A DNA stretch of 24,668 nucleotides, from positions 1 through 24,668 of the forward strand of contig DJVU01000001.1 of NCBI GenBank assembly GCA_002441345.1, in the 5' to 3' direction. Positions 1-7,421 of the stretch are shown in pieces (within the stretch, counting starts at the first letter, position 1; every line of letters begins with the position of its first letter). Under the pieces are notes generated by a model, which saw only the letters and a list, made by a program, of their open reading frames with translations, had not been told where the DNA came from and made no database searches. The position numbers and the translations under genes were made by a program. The DNA is from Bacteroidales bacterium UBA6248 (GTDB lineage Bacteria; Bacteroidota; Bacteroidia; Bacteroidales; Lentimicrobiaceae).

Positions 1-17
1 AAATAAAGTATAAACTA

Positions 18-44
18 AAAAAAGCCGGTTCAGCCGGCTTTTTT
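18..44. terminator. Bidirectional intrinsic terminator after fabD
   Basis: An 11-bp perfect stem (18-28 and 34-44) encloses a 5-base loop. The GC core GCCGG/CCGGC is flanked by A7 on the left and T6 on the right, so the RNA from either strand ends in a U tract. It starts 18 bases past the fabD stop codon (62-64, minus strand) and should terminate that gene as well as anything arriving on the plus strand from outside the window. Confidence 0.85.
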
Positions 45-61
45 ATTTCAGATTTGTGTTT

Positions 62-937
62 TTATGCACTAACAGCCTCTACCGCGGGGGCAATTTTCTT
101 CACGAGTCCCTGAAGTACCGTTCCCGGGCCCACTTCGGTGAAGTGTACGGCACCGTCGGCCACCATATTCTGTACGCTCTGCGTCCATCGAACCGGAGCG
201 GTGAGCTGGGCAATCAGGTTTTCGCGTATCCGGGCGGGGTCGGTGTTGGGTTTGCCGCTTACGTTCTGGTAAACGGGACAAACGGGCGTGCTGAAATGGG
301 TGGTGTTGATGGCTTCAGCCAGTTCGATGCGGGCAGGCTCCATCAGTGGTGAGTGGAAGGCTCCGCCAACCTTGAGCGGCAGTGCGCGCCTGGCACCCGC
401 AGCTTTCAGCAGTTCACAGGCTGTCTCAATTCCTTTCATCGATCCGCTGATTACCAGCTGACCCGGACTGTTGTAATTGGCCGGAACCACAACTTCATCA
501 ATGCCGGAAAGTACCTCTTCCACTTTTGCATCGTCGAGACCCAGTATGGCAGCCATGGTTGAAGGTTCTGCCTCGCAGGCTTTCTGCATGGCCATGGCGC
601 GGGCGTATACCAGTTTTAATCCGTCTTCAAACGAAAGAGCACCTGCAGCTACCAGGGCTGAAAATTCGCCCAGGGAATGTCCGGCGGTCATATCGGGTTT
701 GAATGAATCGCCGAGCGTTCTGGCGAGGATAACGGAATGCAGGAATATGGCGGGCTGCGTTACCCTGGTCTGGCGCAGATCTTCATCGGTGCCTTCAAAC
801 ATCAGGTCGGTGATGCGGAAGCCAAGGATTTCGTTGGCTTTTTCAAACATCTCTCTGGCCATGGCGTTTCCTTCATAAAGATCGCGGCCCATGCCCACAA
901 ACTGGGCGCCCTGTCCGGGAAATACGTATGCGTTCAT
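62..937 (-). CDS. fabD: Malonyl-CoA:ACP transacylase FabD
   Basis: FabD moves the malonyl group from malonyl-CoA to acyl carrier protein, supplying the extender for type II fatty acid synthesis in the cytoplasm. The 291-residue protein has the usual family length. It carries the N-terminal GQGAQ motif (residues 8-12), the GHSLG nucleophile elbow with Ser88, Arg113 in YARA (malonyl carboxylate binding) and His195 in the GAFHSP motif, so the Ser-His pair is intact. The start is an ATG with no Shine-Dalgarno tract but an AT-rich leader, normal for Bacteroidota. It is the last gene of the leftmost minus-strand block and has its own candidate promoter about 95 bases upstream, so it is probably transcribed alone. 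There is no other fatty acid synthesis gene in view. Confidence 0.97.
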   Translation of the reverse strand: MNAYVFPGQGAQFVGMGRDLYEGNAMAREMFEKANEILGFRITDLMFEGTDEDLRQTRVTQPAIFLHSVILARTLGDSFKPDMTAGHSLGEFSALVAAGALSFEDGLKLVYARAMAMQKACEAEPSTMAAILGLDDAKVEEVLSGIDEVVVPANYNSPGQLVISGSMKGIETACELLKAAGARRALPLKVGGAFHSPLMEPARIELAEAINTTHFSTPVCPVYQNVSGKPNTDPARIRENLIAQLTAPVRWTQSVQNMVADGAVHFTEVGPGTVLQGLVKKIAPAVEAVSA

Positions 938-1029
938 GCGATTGTGTTTTCGTTAATGTTTCAGATGCAAACGGATCCATGCTTCATCCGTACCAAAGTA
1001 CCCCGAAACCGGCTGCCGTTTGCCAGCTG

Positions 1030-1037
1030 CAAAATTA
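1030..1037 (-). promoter_or_regulatory. Candidate -7 promoter element for fabD
   Basis: Read on the minus strand this is TAATTTTG, a perfect match to the Bacteroidota -7 consensus TAnnTTTG. It lies about 93 bases upstream of the fabD ATG, implying a leader of roughly 85 bases. The -33 element is poor: only a T-rich stretch lies at the expected distance. The call rests on the -7 match and its position between two genes. Confidence 0.45.
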
Positions 1038-1085
1038 ATCAAATTATTCACTGTAAAAATCCGGAATCCGGGAGTCGCACCCTGC

Positions 1086-1739
1086 TTAGCAGCGCCCTTC
1101 CCACTCCCCGTAAAACTCCTCCAGGAAATCGAGCATTACCTGGTGGCGGTGTGCGGCCATGGCTTTTCCCGATTCCGTGTTCATAAGGTCGCGGAGCAGC
1201 AGCAGCTTTTCGTAAAAATGATTGATGGTGGGAGATGTACTCTTCGTATATGCCTCACGATCCATAGCCGGATCGGGTGGTGTTTCCGGGTTGTACATCC
1301 CGCGGTTTTTATATCCTCCGTAGTTGAATGCCCGTGCGATGCCGATGGCTCCCATGGCATCCAGACGATCCGCATCCTGAACCACCGCCAGCTCCGGCGA
1401 ATGAAACTCCCCGGCAGTGTGCCCGTTACGAAAGGAGATATGGGTCATGATCAGGATTACATGCCGGATACTATTTTCATCAACGCCCAGCGATTGAAGG
1501 AAGTCGCGTGCAATCTGCGGCCCGATGGTTTCATCACCACCGTGGAATTTGGCATCTGCAATGTCGTGCAGCAGGGCTGCCAGTGCCGTCACCAGCGGAT
1601 CGGCATTTTCGGTTTCCGCCAGACGGCGGGCCATGGTATATACCCTGAAGGTATGCCACCAGTCGTGACCACCCTCGGCACCGGCCAGAGTGGTCCTGAC
1701 AAATTCCGATGTCCTGGAAATCAGTTCTTCGTTTTCCAT
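1086..1739 (-). CDS. HD-domain phosphohydrolase, YedJ-like
   Basis: This is a 217-residue soluble protein of the HD metal-dependent phosphohydrolase superfamily, most like the YedJ group. The visible metal-site motifs are H25-D26-x-x-H29 in the N-terminal helix, the defining H58-D59 pair in LLHDIADAKF, and D122/D124 with D127 in QDADRLDAMG. Family members cleave phosphate from nucleotides or related compounds, but the substrate here cannot be read from sequence. The gene starts 33 bases after the folE stop on the same strand, so it is probably cotranscribed with folE and the pterin synthase gene. A role in handling phosphorylated pterins or nucleotides is inference only. No terminator is evident after it. 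Confidence 0.85.
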   Translation of the reverse strand: MENEELISRTSEFVRTTLAGAEGGHDWWHTFRVYTMARRLAETENADPLVTALAALLHDIADAKFHGGDETIGPQIARDFLQSLGVDENSIRHVILIMTHISFRNGHTAGEFHSPELAVVQDADRLDAMGAIGIARAFNYGGYKNRGMYNPETPPDPAMDREAYTKSTSPTINHFYEKLLLLRDLMNTESGKAMAAHRHQVMLDFLEEFYGEWEGRC

Positions 1740-1772
1740 TATTCAGAAACGGGATGCATGATTCAGCATCTT

Positions 1773-2435
1773 TCAGCCGTGGAGTTTGGATCCGATGAGG
1801 TGAATAAACTCAGCCCGGGTTTTGTCGATCAGAAACGCTCCGGTAAAATCAGAGGTGGTGGTTACGGAGTTTTGTTTCTGAATTCCCCGCATGCTCATGC
1901 ACATATGCTGGGCTTCAATAACCACGGCAACACCCAGAGGCTTAAGCGTATCCTGAATGCATTCCTTGATCTGAGTGGTAAGGCGCTCCTGAACCTGAAG
2001 GCGGCGGGCAAAAGCATCCACCACGCGGGGAAGCTTGCTCAGCCCCACAATATACCCGTTAGGGATGTAAGCAACGTGTGCCCTGCCGAAAAAAGGAATC
2101 ATATGGTGTTCGCACATCGAATACACTTCAATGTCCTTAACAATTACCATTTGTTTGTAATCCTCCTTAAACATGGCCGAACGCAGAATCTCCTCGGGGT
2201 TGAGGTCGTAACCATGCGTAAGAAACTGCATGGCTTTGGCCACGCGCTCGGGAGTTTTCTCCAGTCCCTCTCTCTTCGGATCCTCACCAATCAGCTTAAG
2301 GATCTCCTTATAATGGGTCGCCAGTTTGGCAATGGTTTTCTGGTTGTACAGATCGCGCTTTTCGTATCCGTCTTTTACTTCATAATCATCCATCATGTTT
2401 TCGATGATCATGTCCTTTACAATTTCACTGCTCAT
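1773..2435 (-). CDS. folE: GTP cyclohydrolase I FolE
   Basis: FolE opens GTP to 7,8-dihydroneopterin triphosphate, the first step of folate, biopterin and queuosine-type pathways. The 220-residue protein matches the type I family in length. Zinc ligands C108, H111 and C179 and the catalytic histidines H110 and H177 are present in SMCEHHMIPF and EAQHMCMSMRG, each two residues earlier than in the E. coli enzyme. The N-terminal 25 residues are acidic and variable, as usual. The ATG lies only 14 bases from the stop of the pterin synthase gene upstream, so the two are cotranscribed, and the FolE product is the substrate expected for that neighbour. All active-site residues are intact. Confidence 0.97.
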   Translation of the reverse strand: MSSEIVKDMIIENMMDDYEVKDGYEKRDLYNQKTIAKLATHYKEILKLIGEDPKREGLEKTPERVAKAMQFLTHGYDLNPEEILRSAMFKEDYKQMVIVKDIEVYSMCEHHMIPFFGRAHVAYIPNGYIVGLSKLPRVVDAFARRLQVQERLTTQIKECIQDTLKPLGVAVVIEAQHMCMSMRGIQKQNSVTTTSDFTGAFLIDKTRAEFIHLIGSKLHG

Positions 2436-2449
2436 AACAGCCGGGTTTA

Positions 2450-2863
2450 TTAATTTCCAAAGTATTCAACAAAATTTCGCTCCGTTTCATACAGCTTTAT
2501 GCTGTGCAGAACTGCTCCTGCTTCGCGTACCGGGGATTCCAGCTGCTCCCAGATGGCAATGGCCAGATTTTCGGTGGATGCAAGCCTTCCAGACATAAAA
2601 TCAACCTCCAGGTTAATGTTTTTATGATCCAGCCTGTCAAGCACAAATGTATTGATTATACTGCTCAGCGTCTTCAGGTTTATCAGAAATCCCGTTTCCG
2701 GGTCAATATCTCCCTTTACCGTGACAAACAACTCGTAATTGTGTCCGTGCCAGTTGGGATTGGAACACTTACCAAATACTTCCAGATTTCTGGCATCGCT
2801 ATAGTCGGGCCGGTAAAGCCGGTGGGCAGCGTTGAAGTGTTCCTTACGGGTAATATAGATCAT
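2450..2863 (-). CDS. 6-pyruvoyl-tetrahydropterin synthase / QueD-family protein
   Basis: PTPS-family enzymes act on dihydroneopterin triphosphate. I place the start at the ATG at 2863 (137 residues), because family proteins usually begin a few residues before the first strand, here MIYITRKEHFNAAH. A TTG eight codons upstream (2887) is the alternative. Numbered from that TTG, the zinc histidines are H22, H47 and H49, the catalytic cysteine is C41, and the D87-H88 pair and E134 are present. The cysteine is separated from HGH by five residues (CSNPNWHGHNY), the spacing of the biopterin-type enzyme (PTPS-II), whereas QueD has three. The gene is probably in an operon with folE. It is often annotated queD; I leave the symbol blank because the motif argues otherwise. 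Confidence 0.88.
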   Translation of the reverse strand: MIYITRKEHFNAAHRLYRPDYSDARNLEVFGKCSNPNWHGHNYELFVTVKGDIDPETGFLINLKTLSSIINTFVLDRLDHKNINLEVDFMSGRLASTENLAIAIWEQLESPVREAGAVLHSIKLYETERNFVEYFGN

Positions 2864-2899
2864 ATCTTCGGGTCTTGGTTTCTCCAATATGGAACCATT

Positions 2900-2935
2900 G
2901 CTTGTTTAATGTTATTGCGATCAGATTAAACAAGC
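2900..2935. repeat. Perfect 11-bp inverted repeat between the AtpI-like gene and the pterin genes
   Basis: GCTTGTTTAAT (2900-2910) and ATTAAACAAGC (2925-2935) form a perfect dyad around a 14-base spacer. It sits between the stop of the AtpI-like gene (3000) and the start of the pterin synthase gene (2863), 36 bases upstream of that ATG. There is no U tract after either arm, so it is a weak terminator candidate. It could instead be an operator or an RNA hairpin separating two transcription units. Confidence 0.5.
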
Positions 2936-2999
2936 TGCTGGTGATATTGTTTCCGTTCTCAGCCCGTTTCCGGGGATTTTGTTTAGGGAAGCCGCTTTT

Positions 3000-3389
3000 T
3001 CAGGACTTATTACGCTTCCGGCTTATGCGCAGAAACTGGAACACTTCGAAGATAGTAAAAATTATGTAGAGAATAAAGAATCCGATGATAAAGCGGATCG
3101 CGTCGGGGCGGTTAAGCAGGGCGTAGGAGGTAATGATTACGAGATACAGAATCATACGCCCCATGCTTTGGGTCATAAAGGCATTTACAAACTTTCCGGT
3201 TTTATCGTCCGTTTTTCGCAACAGCACCACAAATGCGAGCAGCGAAACGGCTACAAAGAATGCCAGTACAAAGGGCAGGGCAGGGCTGATCAGTTCAGCT
3301 TTTACAAAAAACACGGCCAGCATCACCATGGCTGTGATGGCGCTGAGGATTAACAGTTTTTTCAGGTAACGGGCAAGAGCAGGGTTCAT
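3000..3389 (-). CDS. Small four-helix membrane protein, AtpI-like
   Basis: This 129-residue protein consists almost entirely of four hydrophobic segments with a charged loop (RKTDDKTGK) in the middle and a basic C-terminus (RKRNKS). The size and topology suit the AtpI family, which helps assemble the rotor ring of the F1Fo ATP synthase; I infer this mainly from topology and from position directly after atpZ. The ATG at 3389 overlaps the TGA of atpZ in an ATGA junction, which fixes the start and implies translational coupling. In many Bacteroidota a gene in this place is followed by atpB, but here a 136-base gap with an inverted repeat and then pterin genes follow. Confidence 0.7.
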   Translation of the reverse strand: MNPALARYLKKLLILSAITAMVMLAVFFVKAELISPALPFVLAFFVAVSLLAFVVLLRKTDDKTGKFVNAFMTQSMGRMILYLVIITSYALLNRPDAIRFIIGFFILYIIFTIFEVFQFLRISRKRNKS

Positions 3390-3643
3390 CGTTCGGTGGA
3401 TTTGTTGTTCGATTCGCGCACCAGCAACCATATAGCAGCAGCTACGGCCAGAAGCGATAGCAGGATGGTAAATACCGGAAATACGAAATTCAGCCAGCGG
3501 TCGATCCGGAGTCCGCCGAATGCACCCCCCGCAATAAGCACACCCGCCTGCATCGCAAGTGCCGAATACCGGGCATAGGATGCCACCGGATTTTTACTCC
3601 GTCTGCGCTCCGGTTTCTCAGGCTTCGGTCCCTGCTTCTGCAT
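3386..3643 (-). CDS. atpZ: AtpZ/AtpI-family ATP synthase accessory protein
   Basis: The 85-residue protein has a basic, proline-rich N-terminus (MQKQGPKPEKPERRR) followed by two membrane segments separated by a short GGLRIDRW turn. This is the layout of AtpZ, a small membrane protein associated with the F1Fo ATP synthase and implicated in assembly or Mg2+/Ca2+ transport. I choose the ATG at 3643; it overlaps the end of the bactofilin gene by 26 bases. Longer versions in this frame would run deep into that gene and have no support. The stop overlaps the next start by four bases (ATGA). No structural ATP synthase gene occurs in the window. Confidence 0.8.
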   Translation of the reverse strand: MQKQGPKPEKPERRRSKNPVASYARYSALAMQAGVLIAGGAFGGLRIDRWLNFVFPVFTILLSLLAVAAAIWLLVRESNNKSTER

Positions 3644-4013
3644 ATGCCGGTTCCGTAGTTTCTGCCGGAGCATTGTCCATTCGGCAGGTGCCGGTAAATT
3701 TGGCACCCGGCTCAATAGACAGCTTGTCGGTGGCAATTTCTCCCGTTACCAGCGCAGTTGACTTCAGCGAAAGCAGTTCTTTAACCCTGATGGTTCCGTT
3801 TACACGACCTTCAATGTCGGCATTGATGCAGAAAATGTCGCCCTCAACGGTTCCCGTTGATCCGAGGATGACCTTTCCCCCGGCATTGATGGTGCCTTTC
3901 AGCGTACCGTCGATACGGATGTTGCCGTTCGACTCCACATCGCCCGTGATAAAGGTGCCCGACTGGATCAGGTTTGCTGTAACAGGTACTTCCGGAAGGT
4001 TGTTTTTTCCCAT
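3618..4013 (-). CDS. Bactofilin (polymer-forming cytoskeletal protein)
   Basis: The 131-residue protein contains the bactofilin core, a right-handed beta-helix built from repeated short strands with Gly and hydrophobic residues at regular spacing (for example GTFITGDVESNGNIRIDG and GTVEGDIFCINADIEG), at about residues 15-115. The N- and C-terminal tails are short and presumably disordered, as in the family. Bactofilins polymerise without nucleotide and act as membrane-associated scaffolds in cell shape or in localising envelope proteins. The ATG lies 24 bases after the porW stop, and the gene overlaps atpZ, so porW, bactofilin, atpZ and the AtpI-like gene form one transcription unit. The specific role is not known. 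Confidence 0.9.
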   Translation of the reverse strand: MGKNNLPEVPVTANLIQSGTFITGDVESNGNIRIDGTLKGTINAGGKVILGSTGTVEGDIFCINADIEGRVNGTIRVKELLSLKSTALVTGEIATDKLSIEPGAKFTGTCRMDNAPAETTEPAYAEAGTEA

Positions 4014-4037
4014 TTTTTATCGTCTTTTTGTGGTGAC

Positions 4038-6758
4038 CTATTTCTTGCCGGTATCGTTTTTCAGGTAGTTTTTACCGAAAAACTGCATATAAACTTCCGT
4101 GTTTTTCTCCTTGAAAAATACCGGGTAGTTCTCGGCCGAAATCAGGAACTGTTCGTAAGCGCCTTCCCTGATTCCGGAAAAGATGTATTCGTCGCCTTTT
4201 ATTCCGTTGTAATACCGCAGTGCCTTGTCGAGATCGGTAAAGCTGCTGATGGTTATCATTTGCCGGTTATTGTCCAGTAAAACGCTGTTTACCTGCAGAT
4301 TATCAACACTGTAGTTTTTTGTGTTGAAGTCTGAAATTCTCACTTTCGTTCCGTAAACATTCACCATCGAACCATCCACTACCATGGCATAAAAGTGTGT
4401 AGCACCGGGATTGAATTTATACATCGATATATCGGGAGCCGGACTACCTTCTTTTTCGTTTCCGCTGCCCGGAATATTTTCGCCTGGCTGTGCTGCAGCC
4501 GTAGTCTCACCCAGAATTTTGCGGGCATAGTCGGCAACCTGACTGCTCCCGTATTCGTTCACTATCTTGCGCAGCTCCACCTTCATAGTGTCCTGGTTTT
4601 CGGTTTTGCCCAGCGATACGGCCCGGAGATATGCAAACTTAGGCGTTAGCTCCTCATCACTGTAGTTCTCTAACGCTTCGTTGCTGTAGATTATAGCCAT
4701 GCGGTACTGCCCCCGGTCAAATGCCAGATAGGTTTCTTCGTACAGCGACTTTACCCGGTTTTGCGCTGCCTGTAATTCCAGGTTGTAGTCGGGATCAATC
4801 AGGATTTTTGCGTAATCACTGTCGGGAAACCGGCTGATGATGAGATCTTTATGCAGGTTCATCTGTGCTTCATCGCCCTGGTCGCGGTGGATGCGGTACT
4901 GGTGGTACGACGACTGTAACAGGTGGTTGTTTTCAGGAAAGCGGGTGTTGAGGGTCGATAAAATCCCGGCAGCCTTGTTCTTATCGAAAAGCTCTTCGAG
5001 ATATATAATCCCGGCATTATACATAGCCTCTGCAATCGTCGAATTGCTGACTTCCAGCTTTTCGGGCGTCAGAGGCAGGTTGTTCAGATAAGTATCGCGG
5101 CTCTTCATGTCGGCATTGTCCTTGCCACCTTTGCCTCCCGCTGCGGTTGAATCGGCCGCTGCAAGTGCTTCGTCCTCATCCGAAAAACTATCGATCTGCA
5201 TCTCGCGTTTGTTGCTGAGCCTCCAGTTATCCTCCAGTTTGCGCCGGCCCCACTTTCTGACAAATTCACTGTAACCCATACTTATGGCGGAGGGATTGTA
5301 GAAGTACCATCCTCCTCCTCCCAGTGCCGAAGTTCCCCGCGTGGGATCCACAATCTGCCGCGTCTGAAGGCTGGCACCGGCCATCTCGGCCAAACGGGCT
5401 TCCTCTTCCCGCTTACGGGCTTCTTCTTCTTTCTTTATAAAATCGGCAATTGCCTTGTCGATTACAGCCAGACGCTCGGCTTCCGGCATGGCCGCCAATC
5501 GTTGCAGACTGTCCTGAACGTGTATGGTCTGAAGGTTGTCAACAAGACGGGTAAGGATTTCGGTACGGGTCTCCACCTTTTCAACATCCGGATAGTCGTC
5601 GGGCAACGACATAAGTGCCGAATCGTAATAGGCCTGTGCCATGCGGTAGTCCTTGCGCGAATAACTCAGATCGGCCAGCCTCAGCGAGCTGATGGTTCGC
5701 TGATAGTCGTTCGATAAACTGGTGGCTACCGATTTTCGGAGGTGACGTATGGCAAGGGTGTCGTTTTTCTCTTTCAGCGCGATATCGGCAAGAGCATAAT
5801 AAATCTGATCCTGGAAGTCCTTGTTCTTATTGTCTTTCAGCATCTTCTCAAGCTCGCGCACAATGAGCCTGCGGTCGCTGCGGCCTGCATCGTAAACACG
5901 GGCAAGGTTGATGCGTGCATTGAATGCCATCTCAAATGAAGCCGGACTCTTCAGCACACGGGTGAAATACTCGCTGGCACGGCTGTCTTTACCCTCTTTC
6001 TGATAAATCTGTGCCAGAATGTAATTCAATCGTGTACGCAGCTTTGCGCTGTTGTTGATGGGAATGGCTTTTTCAATCTGCTCGCGTGCCTGACTCAGTT
6101 TCCCCTGGGCAATGTACATGTCGGCGTAAGTCAGAGGAAGCTCCTTGCGCACAAGCCATGGCAGCAGCGTTTTGCTGCCCTCGGCCGTCAGCTCGTCAAG
6201 CAGCACTACCGACTTGTCGAACTGCTTCTGCTGGTTGTAGGTCTTTGCAAGCCATAGCCTGGCTTCGAAACGAACAGGATCGTAACTGTACTGGCGGTTA
6301 ACGTATTCGAACGCCCGGCGGGCAGCGTTGTAATCCTGCTTGTAGAAGTTGGCCTTGCCGATCATAAGGTAGCTGTAGATAACCCAGCGAACGTGCTCTT
6401 TTTTGTCGAATACCATGGAGTGACGCTGAATCACCTTCGATGCCTTTTCAATGGCGCGGTCCATATTGGGATTAATCCCCTGTGCATTGGTAGAGGTGCC
6501 GTAATTGTATACGTGAAGTATGGCGGCATAATTGTCCTTGGCATTTTTTTGCAGCTCGGATACCCCCTCTTTCAGGCTTTCATTGCCGTTCCAGTAGGCA
6601 TTGTAATGCGCGTTTATGTTGTGGTATGCCCTGCGCGTAAAGGTATTCTTCCGGGTTGAACAGGCCGAAAGTACCAGCAACAGCACGAACGCAGGGAATA
6701 CCGCTTTATGCAGGATTGCGGATTTTGTAGTCAAGGATGCGACGGTTTTCAGTTTCAC
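4038..6758 (-). CDS. porW: Type IX secretion lipoprotein PorW/SprE
   Basis: This is a 906-residue lipoprotein: a hydrophobic signal segment ends in the lipobox L30-S-A-C33, so the mature protein would be anchored by Cys33. Tetratricopeptide-type helical repeats fill about residues 45-430, followed by a charged coiled stretch (about 440-465), the PorW-type motif WYFYN...WGRRKLEDNWR (about 480-520), further repeats, and a C-terminal beta-rich domain. PorW (SprE in Flavobacterium) is required for T9SS secretion and gliding, and is thought to link the periplasmic ring to the outer membrane translocon. The start codon is GTG; no in-frame ATG precedes the lipobox. The remaining T9SS core genes are at 13.6-19.7 kb. 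Confidence 0.92.
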   Translation of the reverse strand: MKLKTVASLTTKSAILHKAVFPAFVLLLVLSACSTRKNTFTRRAYHNINAHYNAYWNGNESLKEGVSELQKNAKDNYAAILHVYNYGTSTNAQGINPNMDRAIEKASKVIQRHSMVFDKKEHVRWVIYSYLMIGKANFYKQDYNAARRAFEYVNRQYSYDPVRFEARLWLAKTYNQQKQFDKSVVLLDELTAEGSKTLLPWLVRKELPLTYADMYIAQGKLSQAREQIEKAIPINNSAKLRTRLNYILAQIYQKEGKDSRASEYFTRVLKSPASFEMAFNARINLARVYDAGRSDRRLIVRELEKMLKDNKNKDFQDQIYYALADIALKEKNDTLAIRHLRKSVATSLSNDYQRTISSLRLADLSYSRKDYRMAQAYYDSALMSLPDDYPDVEKVETRTEILTRLVDNLQTIHVQDSLQRLAAMPEAERLAVIDKAIADFIKKEEEARKREEEARLAEMAGASLQTRQIVDPTRGTSALGGGGWYFYNPSAISMGYSEFVRKWGRRKLEDNWRLSNKREMQIDSFSDEDEALAAADSTAAGGKGGKDNADMKSRDTYLNNLPLTPEKLEVSNSTIAEAMYNAGIIYLEELFDKNKAAGILSTLNTRFPENNHLLQSSYHQYRIHRDQGDEAQMNLHKDLIISRFPDSDYAKILIDPDYNLELQAAQNRVKSLYEETYLAFDRGQYRMAIIYSNEALENYSDEELTPKFAYLRAVSLGKTENQDTMKVELRKIVNEYGSSQVADYARKILGETTAAAQPGENIPGSGNEKEGSPAPDISMYKFNPGATHFYAMVVDGSMVNVYGTKVRISDFNTKNYSVDNLQVNSVLLDNNRQMITISSFTDLDKALRYYNGIKGDEYIFSGIREGAYEQFLISAENYPVFFKEKNTEVYMQFFGKNYLKNDTGKK

Positions 6759-6778
6759 TCTTAATAACTGATAATCTG

Positions 6779-6786
6779 CAAAAATA
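6779..6786 (-). promoter_or_regulatory. Candidate -7 promoter element for the porW unit
   Basis: Read on the minus strand this is TATTTTTG, a perfect TAnnTTTG match, 21 bases upstream of the porW GTG. It implies a very short leader and supports GTG as the true start. The -33 region has only a partial match. It would drive porW-bactofilin-atpZ-AtpI-like. Confidence 0.55.
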
Positions 6787-6824
6787 TTTTATTTTTCTAC
6801 ATCATTGTCCGGTACTTGCCTGTT

Positions 6825-7065
6825 TTAGATTTCCCGAAAGGGATCAATAAGGTTAAGAGGTTGTAAAACAATAGTATACGAACCGCCTGTTTCTTTCCAG
6901 GTCTGCCCGATAAGCATTTTACCGAAAGCACCGTTAGTCAAAGATAATTTATTCTCATCGTCCGGCAAGTACGCATCCCCGGTTTTGCCACAATACCGGT
7001 TGAAATCCGCGCGGATCCATGATTACATACCAGGATGCTGCAAGACGGATTTTTTTGAGATTCAT
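6825..7065 (-). pseudogene. Small frameshifted reading frame, unknown product
   Basis: From an ATG at 7065 the frame reads MNLKKIRLAASWYVI and then enters a poor sequence ending at 6955. In a second frame, 65 codons from about 7022 to the TAA at 6825-6827 read like protein, for example WIRADFNRYCGKTGDAY and GKMLIGQTWKETGGSY, ending in QPLNLIDPFREI. Dropping one base near 7020 joins the two into a product of about 79 residues. The second frame has no plausible start of its own. The composition (balanced charged, aromatic and glycine residues) looks coding, but I recognise no family. It would lie just upstream of porW on the same strand. A disabled gene, an assembly error and chance are all possible. 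Confidence 0.4.
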
Positions 7066-7388
7066 TACGGATCTTTTTGGTTTGTTAGCAGATATCCTGA
7101 ATGGACAGGCCGGAATTATGAATACTAATGAATGCGTTATAAACAACAGGCTGACAGTAATTTACATATGTTTTACCGGGCCGTAGTACAATATCATTAA
7201 AAATAGTTTTCCTTCTCTTTATAATCCGGTAATAACGACGCCGATAAAGGATTGTATCCGTAGTGCGGACATTCGTACCGTTATTGCGGATTCGCTGTAT
7301 TCCCCGTCCTGCGGCTTGCACCCGGTTTTTTTTTCTGCATAACGGCAGCCGGACGACCTGCAGGCCGGGTATCCGGGATTCCCGGTGG

Positions 7389-7421
7389 TTGAAATTAAGA
7401 TGGTTATTTTTCCGATATTTG
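7389..7421 (+). promoter_or_regulatory. Candidate promoter for the M23 peptidase-dxr unit
   Basis: GATATTTG at 7414-7421 matches the -7 consensus TAnnTTTG at seven of eight positions counting the two free ones, and TTG at 7389-7391 could be the -33 element, 22 bases away. Transcription would begin near 7428, which excludes the upstream in-frame starts at 7385 (GTG) and 7400 (ATG) and favours the ATG at 7454. Confidence 0.4.

Noticed and set aside
1020..2453. A 477-codon open frame on the plus strand
   Set aside because: It lies antisense to the HD gene and folE, both of which have intact catalytic motifs. The product resembles no family and is rich in His and Cys as mirror frames often are.
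3387..3736. A longer AtpZ start at 3736 and a longer AtpI-like start at 3431
   Set aside because: Both would run deep into the preceding gene. The ATG at 3643 precedes the typical basic N-terminus, and the ATGA overlap at 3386-3389 fixes the second start.
7085..7321. A 78-codon open frame on the minus strand
   Set aside because: Its composition is dominated by Arg, Ile, Tyr and Asn from AT-rich sequence. It has no family resemblance and does not join in frame to the broken small gene at 6825-7065.
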